Shown one piece after another: positions 53,131 through 61,250 of a DNA stretch of 64,000 nucleotides (the first letter of the stretch is position 1; each line of letters opens with the position of its first letter). The position numbers were made by a program, and so were the translations under genes. The notes under the pieces are model-generated. The model was given only the letters and a program-made list of their open reading frames with translations. It had not been told where the DNA came from and searched no databases. The stretch comes from Rhodanobacter_A agri (lineage in GTDB: Bacteria; Pseudomonadota; Gammaproteobacteria; Xanthomonadales; Rhodanobacteraceae). The stretch lies in assembly GCF_044904705.1 (NCBI RefSeq), contig NZ_JADIKL010000002.1, positions 434,001-498,000 of the forward strand, given 5' to 3'.

Positions 53131-54027
53131 ATGACCGCACGCACCACGACCCTTCCCACCCTGGGCCTGCTGGCGATGACCGCCGTGTGGGGCTCGACGT
53201 TCTTCATGATCAAGGACGTGGTGGCGCGCATGCCGGTGGCGGATTTCCTCGCTGTGCGCTTTGCTGTCGCCGCGTTGGCGATGCTGGTGTTGTTTCCGCG
53301 CCACGTCTGGCGGCTGGGGCGGGCAGGCATCGCGCGCGGCTTTGCGCTGGGCGCGATCTACGGCATCGGGCAATTGCTGCAGACCTGGGGGTTGCAGCTG
53401 ATCGCACCCAGCGTCAGCGGCTTCGCCACTGGCATGTACGTGGTGTTCACGCCCATCCTGGCGACGCTGCTGCTCGGCCAGCGCATGCCGGGCGTGGTGT
53501 GGGTCGCGGTGGGGATGGCCACGGCCGGCCTCGCGCTGCTCTCGCTCAACGGCGTGTCGGTAGACCTGGGCGTGTGGCTGACGCTGGCTTCCGCGTCGCT
53601 CTATGCGTTGCACATCGTGCTGCTGGGGCAGTGGTCGCGACCTGGCGGGGCGTTCGGGTTGTCGGCGGTGCAGATGGTCGCCATCGCGCTGGTCTGCCTG
53701 GTCGCCACGCTGCCGCACGGCGGTCCAGTGGCGCCGCCGGATCGCGCCGCCTGGCTGGCCGTGTTGTACATGGCGCTGATCGCCGGCGCCGGCGCGATGC
53801 TGATGCAGACCTGGGCGCAGGCGCACATGCCGGCCACCCGCGCCGCGATTGTGATGACCACCGAGCCGGTGTTCGCCGCTGCGTTCGCGGTGGCCTTTGG
53901 CAGCGACGTGTTCGGCTGGCGCATGCTGGCCGGGGGGGCGCTGGTGCTGGGGGCAATGTACCTGGTGGAGTTGGCGCCGCGGCGGTCGGCGGCGGTGGGG
54001 GCCGAGGCGGGGCATCACGAGGTGTGA
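53131..54027 (+). CDS. EamA/DMT family transporter
   Basis: A 298-residue protein with about ten membrane helices in two EamA repeats. The first starts LGLLAMTAVWGSTFFMIKDV, the usual WGS/N motif; the second ends with EPVFAAAFAVAFG. DMT proteins export amino acids, nucleobases or other metabolites. Substrate unknown. It is followed by a hairpin at 54062 that would end transcription before the repeat element. Confidence 0.92.
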   Translation: MTARTTTLPTLGLLAMTAVWGSTFFMIKDVVARMPVADFLAVRFAVAALAMLVLFPRHVWRLGRAGIARGFALGAIYGIGQLLQTWGLQLIAPSVSGFATGMYVVFTPILATLLLGQRMPGVVWVAVGMATAGLALLSLNGVSVDLGVWLTLASASLYALHIVLLGQWSRPGGAFGLSAVQMVAIALVCLVATLPHGGPVAPPDRAAWLAVLYMALIAGAGAMLMQTWAQAHMPATRAAIVMTTEPVFAAAFAVAFGSDVFGWRMLAGGALVLGAMYLVELAPRRSAAVGAEAGHHEV

Positions 54028-54061
54028 TGGTGCTCGCCGCTTTTGCTTCAGGTGCTTTACT

Positions 54062-54087
54062 CCCCTCGCCCGCTTGCGGGAGAGGGG
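54062..54087. terminator. Hairpin after the EamA gene
   Basis: CCCCTC-CCCGC-TTGC-GCGGG-GAGGGG-type stem (one bulge) followed some bases later by a short T run. The core sequence is a widespread proteobacterial intergenic hairpin and can act as a terminator. Confidence 0.5.
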
Positions 54088-54117
54088 TAGGGGGAGAGGG
54101 GCTTTTGCCTGGCTAGT

Positions 54118-54706
54118 TTCGAAGCGGTTTCGTGCGCCCTTTGGGCGCCCGAGTTACTTCTCCTTTGCTTGTCCAAAGGAGAAGTAACCAAGAGGAAACG
54201 ACACCCCGGTTGGCGCTTGCCGGGCGTCCTGCCCGGCAAGTCCGTGAGGCGGGGCCGGGCTTTTCGAGCGGGCTCCTGCCCGCGCGAAAAGGCGAGTCCA
54301 TCCATGGACTCGCCCGCTGCGCGGCCTTCTCGTCCCCGCCTCACCGCCGCTCAGGGGCCCCGGAAAAGCAGCGCGCTCCTGCGCGCAGAAGCAACGGCAA
54401 CAGCCAGATCAAAGCCAAAGCGTCGCGAAGCGACGCAAGGCTTTGCGCTTTGTGCCTCGGCATCCTGATACGGCGCGGTGTGGCCGCACCGTGTATCGCG
54501 TAGGCAGAAGTAGCTCCCCAGTCCTCGAAACGTCCTGCTTGTAATCCCGGCGTATTGAACCAGGCCATTTCTCTTGGTTACTTCTCTTGACTCCGGGCAT
54601 CCTGCCCTCCGCCCTTCGGGCCAGCTTCGCTGTTCGCCGCCGCTCCTGCGGCGGCGTGGGCCAGCAAAGAGAAGTGACTCGGGCGCCGCCAGGCGTCCGA
54701 AACCGC
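54118..54706. repeat. Mosaic palindromic intergenic element, copy 2
   Basis: Fills most of the 807-bp gap before the LTA-synthase-like gene. Bases 54118-54370 are nearly identical to the complement of the right half of copy 1 (about 42100-42345). The left hairpin is TTACTTCTCCTTTG/CAAAGGAGAAGTAA at 54154-54187. At the right end the matching stem (TTACTTCTCTT and AAGAGAAGTGA) is separated by about 80 bp of inserted sequence with its own GCCGCCGC dyad, and 54390-54560 has no counterpart in copy 1. No gene is assigned. Confidence 0.85.
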
Positions 54707-54834
54707 CCTCCTCCTTGCGAAGACTCAGCAGCAGTCTGACTGAACGCACGGGACCCGCCTCCGCGCGCAAATGCGCCAGTCCTCGTAAAATGACAGCCCG
54801 GCGTCCGCCGGGTTGCCATCAGGGGGCATGCAAC

Positions 54835-56553
54835 ATGGTTCGGTTTCCGTCGCGTTTCACGCGCAGCGGCGTGGTGCGGGTGTGCGCCGTGCTGGCCTTC
54901 GCGGCCTGTGCCTGGGCGACGGTGTGGCCGGAGCCGGCGCCGTTGCAGAAGCTGTTCGTGCTGGTGCTGATGCTGTTCACCGCCGGCGCGCTGCTTTGCG
55001 CCACCTTGCGGCTTGCCTTCGCGCTGGTGCTGGGCGGCGGTCTGTTTTTCGCGCTGCGCTTCATCTCCGATCTCAAGGAGAGTTACCTCGAGACGGCGCT
55101 GATGCCGGCGGATTTCGTCTACTACGCGCGCTCCAGCCTGATCGCCACGCTGCGCCACTACCCGCACCTGTACCTGCTGGGCGTGGGCGTGCTGGTATTG
55201 GTGCCGCTGGTGCTGGTGCTGGCATGGCGGCTAGATCGCCCGCTGTTCGCGCCGCGGCGCGGCTGGGGCAGGGCGGCCTGGCGCATCGGCGGCGTGCTGC
55301 TGTGTGCGGTGGCGTTCCGCGTGTGCCTGCTGCCGGAGGGGCCGTTCGCGCGGCTGCACAACCGCGATGTGTGGGACAAGCTTTCCGACGACGCCCAGCT
55401 GACCAACTTCTTCATCAACATCAACGACGGCGGCGTGACCATGCCGGCGATGTCGGACGACGTCACGGCGCAGCGCGAATGGGCCGCCACCGCGAACGGC
55501 AAACCCGGCGCGCGACCGGCACCGTATCCGGACATCGTGCAGGTGCTGGAAGAGAGCACCTTCGATCCGTCGATCTTCACCGCCTGTGCCGTGCCGGGCT
55601 GCAAGTTCGCGATGTTCCAGCCCGACGCGCGCACGCGCGGCACCGGCCTGCTGCGCACGCATACCTGGGGCGGCGGCACCTGGGTCAGCGAGTTCGCCGT
55701 GCATACCGGCCTACCGCAGGACATTTTCGGCCCCGGTGGCATGTACGCACCCTTCGTGTTGGCGCCGCACGTGCACGACGCGCTGCCCGACCTGCTGCGC
55801 CGTCTGGGTTACCTCACCATCGCGATCTATCCCACCAACAGCGAGTTCCTCAACGGCCGCGATGCCTACCGTGCCTATGGCTTCGACCATCTCTACGGCG
55901 CGGAAGAGCTGGGCCTGGACGAGTGGGATGAAACCGACGCGCAGATGTTCGCCGCGGCCAAGCGCGTCTACGACAAGGTGAAGAAACCGGGCCAGCCGGT
56001 GTTCGTGATGATCCTCACGATCAACCAGCACGGCCCGCACGATGACAACCCGATGGCGAAGCTGCCGCTGCCCTGGCGCAACATGGTGCAGGGCTTGAGC
56101 AACAAGGATGAAAGCGCGCTGGATTTCGACACCTATCTCTGGCGCCTGCACGATTCCGATGTGGCGATGCAAAGCCTGGAGCATGACTTCCTCGACCGCG
56201 ACCAGGCCACCGTGCTGGTGCACTTCGGCGACCACCAGCCGTCCTTCGACAGCTTGATCCGCCCGCTCCAGCGCACGCTGCCGCCCGCGCTGGTGCCCGA
56301 CCGCGACTTTCTCACCTACTACATGATCAAGAGCAACTTCGCCGGGCCGTCGTTACCCGGTTACCCGGCGCTCGACATCGCCTACCTGCCGACCATGGTG
56401 CTGGAGGCTGCGGGCTTGCCGACCGACCCTTATTTCGCCGCCGCCACCGAGCTGCGCGAGCGTTGCCAGGGCCGCTTCGGCGACTGCCCGGACAAGGCAT
56501 TGCTGGCCTCCTACTACGCCTGGATCTTCGGGCGGCTGCACGTATACGAGTAA
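54835..56553 (+). CDS. LTA synthase/sulfatase-type membrane transferase
   Basis: A 572-residue protein with four or five N-terminal membrane helices (1-165) and a periplasmic alkaline-phosphatase/sulfatase domain. IVQVLEESTFDPSIF gives the metal-binding Glu; WGGGTWVSEFAVHTGLP places the likely Thr nucleophile; HFGDHQPS carries metal-binding His/Asp. Members move phosphoglycerol or phosphoethanolamine from phospholipids to acceptors. Gram-negative members include OpgB-like enzymes acting on periplasmic glucans. The start at 54835 is behind a GGGGG site. It is eight bases before the lysoplasmalogenase gene and likely cotranscribed. Confidence 0.85.
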   Translation: MVRFPSRFTRSGVVRVCAVLAFAACAWATVWPEPAPLQKLFVLVLMLFTAGALLCATLRLAFALVLGGGLFFALRFISDLKESYLETALMPADFVYYARSSLIATLRHYPHLYLLGVGVLVLVPLVLVLAWRLDRPLFAPRRGWGRAAWRIGGVLLCAVAFRVCLLPEGPFARLHNRDVWDKLSDDAQLTNFFININDGGVTMPAMSDDVTAQREWAATANGKPGARPAPYPDIVQVLEESTFDPSIFTACAVPGCKFAMFQPDARTRGTGLLRTHTWGGGTWVSEFAVHTGLPQDIFGPGGMYAPFVLAPHVHDALPDLLRRLGYLTIAIYPTNSEFLNGRDAYRAYGFDHLYGAEELGLDEWDETDAQMFAAAKRVYDKVKKPGQPVFVMILTINQHGPHDDNPMAKLPLPWRNMVQGLSNKDESALDFDTYLWRLHDSDVAMQSLEHDFLDRDQATVLVHFGDHQPSFDSLIRPLQRTLPPALVPDRDFLTYYMIKSNFAGPSLPGYPALDIAYLPTMVLEAAGLPTDPYFAAATELRERCQGRFGDCPDKALLASYYAWIFGRLHVYE

Positions 56554-56560
56554 GCCGCGC

Positions 56561-57274
56561 ATGTCCGATCCCGGTGCCGCGCCTTATCCGCGCCTGCTGG
56601 CCGCGGCCATCCTGGCGGCGGCCAGCGCCGCGATCGCGGGTGCCTTGCTGGCGCGGGAGGCACCTGGCTGGCAGTGGCTGCACTGGATCGGCAAGCCGCT
56701 GACCACCGCACTGGTCTTCGTGCTGGCGTGGCGCGCGCGGCCCACGGTGTCGCCGCGTTACCGGCACCGGGTGCTGACCGGCATCGCCTGCTCGCTGGCC
56801 GGCGATGTGTTCCTGATGTTGCCGGGCGACCTGTTCGTACCCGGGCTGCTGGCCTTCCTGCTCGCGCATGCCTGCTTCATCGCGGCCTTGCTCGACGACA
56901 GCCGCTTCGGTGCGCCGGCCTGGCCGCTCGCGGCCTGCCTGGCGTATGGCGCGGCGAACCTCGCGTTGCTGTGGAACGCCATCGGCGCGCCGCTGCGCGT
57001 ACCGGTGATCGTCTACGTGGTCGTGCTGGCCACGATGGGCGGGCAGGCAGTGGCGCGCGCGCTGGCCCACGGCGGCGATGCGCGGGCACCGGCAGCGCGG
57101 CTGGCGGCGCGTGGCGCCCTGGTGTTCATGCTGAGCGACAGCGTGCTGGCCTGGGACCGCTTCCGCGGTCCGCTGCCGTGGGCCGGCCTATGGGTGCTCT
57201 CGGCGTACTATCTGGCGCTGTGGTGGATCGCCCGTTCGGTGCAGGGCGCAATGTGCGAAGGTGCGGCTGGATGA
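56561..57274 (+). CDS. Lysoplasmalogenase (YhhN/TMEM86 family)
   Basis: A 237-residue integral membrane protein with about eight helices. Family motifs are HWIGKPLTTALVFVLAW, SLAGDVFLMLPGDLFVPGLL and GALVFMLSDSVLAWDRF. The two conserved Asp (GDVFLM and SDS) are in place. TMEM86B in animals and YhhN proteins of Legionella cleave the vinyl-ether bond of lysoplasmalogen. It is coupled by an ATGA overlap to the downstream hydroxylase, which also may act on ether lipids. Confidence 0.9.
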   Translation: MSDPGAAPYPRLLAAAILAAASAAIAGALLAREAPGWQWLHWIGKPLTTALVFVLAWRARPTVSPRYRHRVLTGIACSLAGDVFLMLPGDLFVPGLLAFLLAHACFIAALLDDSRFGAPAWPLAACLAYGAANLALLWNAIGAPLRVPVIVYVVVLATMGGQAVARALAHGGDARAPAARLAARGALVFMLSDSVLAWDRFRGPLPWAGLWVLSAYYLALWWIARSVQGAMCEGAAG

Positions 57275-58518
57275 ACACACAGGAACTCATCATCACCTGG
57301 GCCACGCCGGTGTTCTTCCTGCTGATCGGCATCGAACTGCTGGTGGCGAAGCTGCGCGGGCGCGACGCCTATGCCAGCAACGACGCGATCAACAGCATCG
57401 GCCTGGGCGCGATCTCGCAGCTGGCGGCGGTGTTCTCCAAGCTGCTGACGATAGGCATCTATGCCTGGTGCGTCGAACACCTCGCGCTGTTCAGGCTGCC
57501 GGCCGACAGCGTGCCGGTATGGGTCGGCGCCTTGCTGGGCTACGACTTCTGCTACTACTGGCTGCACCGCATGGGCCACGAGGTGAACATCTTGTGGGCC
57601 GCCCACGTGGTGCATCACCAGAGCGAGCGCTACAATCTCTCCACCGCCTTGCGCCAGACCGGCAGCGGCGCGCTGCTCGGCTGGATCTTCTACCTGCCGC
57701 TGGCGATCCTCGGCGTGCCGGTCGAAGTGTTCGTGGCGGTGGCGCTGATCGACCTGCTGTATCAGTTCTGGGTGCATACCGAGCAGATCGGCCGGCTGGG
57801 CTGGTTCGACCGCGTGTTCTGCTCGCCATCCAACCATCGCGCCCACCATGCGGTGAACGATCGCTACCTCGACCGCAACTACGGCGGCATCCTGATCCTG
57901 TGGGACCGCCTGTTCGGCAGCTTCGCGGAAGAGGACGACACCGACCCGCCGGTGTACGGCACGCGCTCGCCGCTGCGCAGCTGGAACCCACTGTGGGCGA
58001 ACGCCGAGGTGTACTGGCGCACCGCACAGGATGCCTGGCACGCGCGGCGCTGGCGCGACAAGCTGCTGGTGTGGATCAAGCCGCCGGGCTGGCGGCCGGC
58101 CGATGTGGCAGAGCGCTTCCCCAAGCCGGCCTTTGCCATGCCCGACACGCGCTACGACCCGCCGATGGGCGCGTCACTAAAGTGCTATGTGCTGCTGCAG
58201 TTCGCCCTGCTGCTGGGCATGGTCACCCAGTTCCTCGGCATGACGGAAAGCGCCGGCTTGCCGGTGCTGCTGCTCTACGCGGCCTACTTGTTGGCCAGCC
58301 TGTGTGTGCTGGGTGCCTTGATGGAAGGCCGGCGCTGGGCGTGGTGGGCCGAAGGCCTGCGCGCGCTGCTCACCGCGGCGCTGCCGCTGGCCAGCGGGCG
58401 CTGGTTCGGCATCGGCCATCTGGACGGCCGAATTGCGCTGGCGATCGCGTTGGCGTTCGGCCTGAGCGCGGTCGCATTGCCCTGGCTGCGTTCCGTGGCT
58501 GCCGGGCGAGCGGCCTGA
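57271..58518 (+). CDS. Fatty acid hydroxylase family protein resembling alkylglycerol monooxygenase
   Basis: A 415-residue membrane protein. The di-iron histidine motifs are H99-RMG-H103, H112-VVHH (115,116) and H189-RAHH (192,193), with H169 in between. The segments HEVNILWAAHVVHH, YNLSTALRQ, LLYQFWVHTE and NYGGILILWDRLFGSF resemble animal AGMO (TMEM195), which oxidises alkylglycerol ethers using tetrahydrobiopterin, more than ordinary sterol desaturases. The C-terminal extra helices (after 300) are also AGMO-like in layout. The similarity is from memory of AGMO, so confirm by alignment. It overlaps the lysoplasmalogenase gene by four bases. Confidence 0.82.
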   Translation: MNTQELIITWATPVFFLLIGIELLVAKLRGRDAYASNDAINSIGLGAISQLAAVFSKLLTIGIYAWCVEHLALFRLPADSVPVWVGALLGYDFCYYWLHRMGHEVNILWAAHVVHHQSERYNLSTALRQTGSGALLGWIFYLPLAILGVPVEVFVAVALIDLLYQFWVHTEQIGRLGWFDRVFCSPSNHRAHHAVNDRYLDRNYGGILILWDRLFGSFAEEDDTDPPVYGTRSPLRSWNPLWANAEVYWRTAQDAWHARRWRDKLLVWIKPPGWRPADVAERFPKPAFAMPDTRYDPPMGASLKCYVLLQFALLLGMVTQFLGMTESAGLPVLLLYAAYLLASLCVLGALMEGRRWAWWAEGLRALLTAALPLASGRWFGIGHLDGRIALAIALAFGLSAVALPWLRSVAAGRAA

Positions 58519-58556
58519 TTCGCTATGATCCGCCGGTCTTCCACGGGAGTGCGTCC

Positions 58557-59993
58557 ATGTCATTGCTGAGCAAAATGCTCCGCCACAAATCCATCGAGCA
58601 GTTGCAGGGCGAGGTGGGCCGGCGCAGCGATTTCCGCCGCGTGCTCGGCTTGTGGCAGCTCACCGCCATCGGTATCGGCGGCATCATCGGCGTGGGCGTG
58701 TTCGTGCTGGCGGGCCAGCAGGCGGCGCTCAACGCCGGTCCTGCGGTGATCATCTCTTTCCTGATCGCGGGCGTCGCCAGCGCGGCGGCGGCGCTGTGCT
58801 ATGCGGAGTTCGCCGGCATGATCCCGGTCACCGGCAGCGCCTACACCTATGGTTACGCCGTACTCGGCGAGCTGGCGGCGTGGCTGATCGGCTGGGACCT
58901 GCTGCTGGAATACGCACTGATCGTCGCGGTGGTGGCGATCGGCTGGTCCGGCTACGTGCAATCGGCGCTCACCGGCATGGGCATCCATATTCCCGTCTGG
59001 GCGCAAGGCGCCATGGGTACGGGCGACGGCCATGTGTTCAACGTGATCGCTTCGCTGGTGACGTTGGGCGTGTCGGCCTTGCTGATCTTCCGCACCGAAT
59101 GGGGTGCACGCTTCAACACGCTGGTGGTGGCGATCAAGGTGGCTGCGGTGGCGCTGGTGATCGGCATCGGCGTGTTCTATGTGAAGTCGGCCAACTGGGT
59201 GCCGTTGATTCCCGCACGTGTGGTGGGCGCCGACGGCGTGGGGCATTTCGGTTTCCAAGGTGTTGCGGCGGCGGCGGCGGTGGTGTTCTTCGCGGTGTTC
59301 GGCTACGACACGCTGACCACGGCGGCGGAGGAATCCAAGAACCCGCAACGTGACCTGCCGCGCGCGGTGCTGCTGTCGCTGGGCATCTCGATGGCGATGT
59401 ACCTCGCGGTGTCGCTGGTGCTTACCGGCATCGCGCACTACACCACGCTCAACACGCCGGCGCCGGTGGCCGATGCGTTCAAGGGGCTGGGCCTGCAGTG
59501 GGTAGCGCTGACGGTGTCGGTGTCGGCGGTGTTCGGCCTGATCAGCGTGCTGTTCGCCTTCATGCTGGGCGCCACGCGCATCTGGTTCGCGCTGTCGCGC
59601 GATGGCTTGCTGCCGGGCTGGTTCGCCAAGGTGCATCCGCGTTACGGCACGCCACATCGCCCGACGGTGGTGCTCGGCGTGTTCACCGCGCTGGTGGCCG
59701 GGCTGCTGCCGATCGAGGAAGTCGCCAAGCTGGTGAACATCGGGGTGCTCTCGGCCTTCATCATCATCTGCACCTCGGTGTGGATCCTGCGTAGGCGCAA
59801 GCCGGAGCTGCCCCGTGCGTTCCGCACGCCGTGGGTGCCGGTGGTGCCGGTGATTGGCATCGGGTTCTCGATCTGGCTGCTGTCGGAGCTGCCGGCGATC
59901 ACCTGGAAGGTGTTCCTGATCTGGGTGAGCCTGGGATTGGCGATCTACCTCCTTTACGGCGTGCGCCACAGCAAGCTCGAACGGGGCGGCTGA
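58557..59993 (+). CDS. APC family amino acid permease (cationic-type)
   Basis: A 478-residue permease with 12 or more helices. The start MSLLSKMLRHKSIEQLQGEV and then LGLWQLTAIGIGGIIGVGVF resemble CAT/YfnA-type permeases, and FFAVFGYDTLTTAAEESKNP is the strongest family motif. It imports amino acids, likely cationic or branched; not assignable further. A TATGAT -10-like box lies about 25 bp upstream, so it has its own promoter. Confidence 0.92.
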   Translation: MSLLSKMLRHKSIEQLQGEVGRRSDFRRVLGLWQLTAIGIGGIIGVGVFVLAGQQAALNAGPAVIISFLIAGVASAAAALCYAEFAGMIPVTGSAYTYGYAVLGELAAWLIGWDLLLEYALIVAVVAIGWSGYVQSALTGMGIHIPVWAQGAMGTGDGHVFNVIASLVTLGVSALLIFRTEWGARFNTLVVAIKVAAVALVIGIGVFYVKSANWVPLIPARVVGADGVGHFGFQGVAAAAAVVFFAVFGYDTLTTAAEESKNPQRDLPRAVLLSLGISMAMYLAVSLVLTGIAHYTTLNTPAPVADAFKGLGLQWVALTVSVSAVFGLISVLFAFMLGATRIWFALSRDGLLPGWFAKVHPRYGTPHRPTVVLGVFTALVAGLLPIEEVAKLVNIGVLSAFIIICTSVWILRRRKPELPRAFRTPWVPVVPVIGIGFSIWLLSELPAITWKVFLIWVSLGLAIYLLYGVRHSKLERGG

Positions 59994-60063
59994 GCCCTCC
60001 GGATGCACATGCGCCGGCGTCGCGGCCGGTGCATGATGCCGCGGTTCGGAAAAGGGGCATGCC

Positions 60064-61077
60064 ATGCAGGAACCGGGGGAGTTGTCGGGCGAATCCGCCG
60101 CGCGCTGCGCCAACTGCGGCGCCGCGCTGGGCGGCGAGTATTGCGCGCGGTGCGGCGAGCGCCGGCTGCATCCGGACGAACACACCTTGCGGCACGTCGC
60201 GGGCGAGTGGTTCGAGGCGTTCTCGCACGGCGAAGGCCGTCTGCTCAATTCGCTGCGCACGCTGCTGTTCAAGCCGGGCGAGCTGACGCGCGAGTATTTC
60301 CGCGGCCGGCGCGTGCCCTACACGCGGCCGGTGGCGCTGTTCTTCGCGGTGAATCTGCTGTACTTCCTGCTGGCGGTCCTGCAGACCTTCAATACGTCGT
60401 TGAATACCCAGCTTCAGATGCGTCCGCTCGTCGGGGTCAAGCAGATGCTGGTCATGCGCCACGTGGCCGGCGCGCCAGTCGGCAGCGCGGAGAGTGCTGC
60501 GCTGGCGGGTGACTACTGGCGCCTGGAAAATCCTCTCGCGATCCGCGCCGGAAGCGGTGCTGAGCCGTCCGCTGCGAGCCTGGCGGACAGCGCCGTGCCT
60601 GCCAGCGATACCCGGCTGTTCGCGGCCCTGCAGAGTTACGGCAAACGCTACGACGAGCGCACCGACGCCTTGTCGCGCGCGCTGGTGATCGCGCTGGTGC
60701 CGATGCTGGCGTGCTGGCTGTGGCTGGCGCTGCTGCCGTGGCGGCGTGGCCTGGCCGGGCTGTCCATCTTCGCGACCCACACCTGGGCGGCACTGCTGTT
60801 GATCCTGCTGGTGTTCGGTTGGGCGTGGAAGGGTCTGGCCAATGCGATGCTGTGGTTCCGGGGGGCGTTGCCGGCATTTCTGCAGACCGACCGCTACGGC
60901 AGCGCGGCGCTGGGCTTGCTGATCCTGGTCTATCTCTACAGCGCGTTGCGGAACCATTTTCGCTTCAGCTGGATCGGCAGCGCGGTCCTGTGCATCTGGA
61001 CGATGGCGGGCCTGTACCTGTCGCTGGAGCTGTATCGCGTGCTGCTGTTCTTCGTGACGGTGTATGCGCTGCATTGA
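60064..61077 (+). CDS. DUF3667 domain-containing zinc-ribbon membrane protein
   Basis: A 337-residue protein. An N-terminal zinc ribbon uses C15, C18, C27 and C30 (CANCGAALGGEYCARCGERR). DUF3667 continues to about residue 115, with FKPGELTREYFRGRRVPYTR, and four to five membrane helices follow. No function is known for this family. It stands alone between an APC permease and an M61 peptidase on the same strand. Confidence 0.88.
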   Translation: MQEPGELSGESAARCANCGAALGGEYCARCGERRLHPDEHTLRHVAGEWFEAFSHGEGRLLNSLRTLLFKPGELTREYFRGRRVPYTRPVALFFAVNLLYFLLAVLQTFNTSLNTQLQMRPLVGVKQMLVMRHVAGAPVGSAESAALAGDYWRLENPLAIRAGSGAEPSAASLADSAVPASDTRLFAALQSYGKRYDERTDALSRALVIALVPMLACWLWLALLPWRRGLAGLSIFATHTWAALLLILLVFGWAWKGLANAMLWFRGALPAFLQTDRYGSAALGLLILVYLYSALRNHFRFSWIGSAVLCIWTMAGLYLSLELYRVLLFFVTVYALH

Positions 61078-61250
61078 ACGCGGCGACGCAAAATCATGCG
61101 CCGCCGGCGCGTGACCTCTGGCAGGGTGCCGCGCGTACATCGCGATCTACCATCGCCCGATCACCCGCCGTCTCGCCGCGCTGCGACGAACGGCGGGTTC
61201 CTGCCGGCCGCGCGCTTTTCGCATGGGCCGGTGCCTGCCCGGAGCCCGCC

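Noticed and set aside
54132..54503. Open frames over the second mosaic element
   Set aside because: Same reason: they mirror the frames in the first element and do not resemble any protein family.
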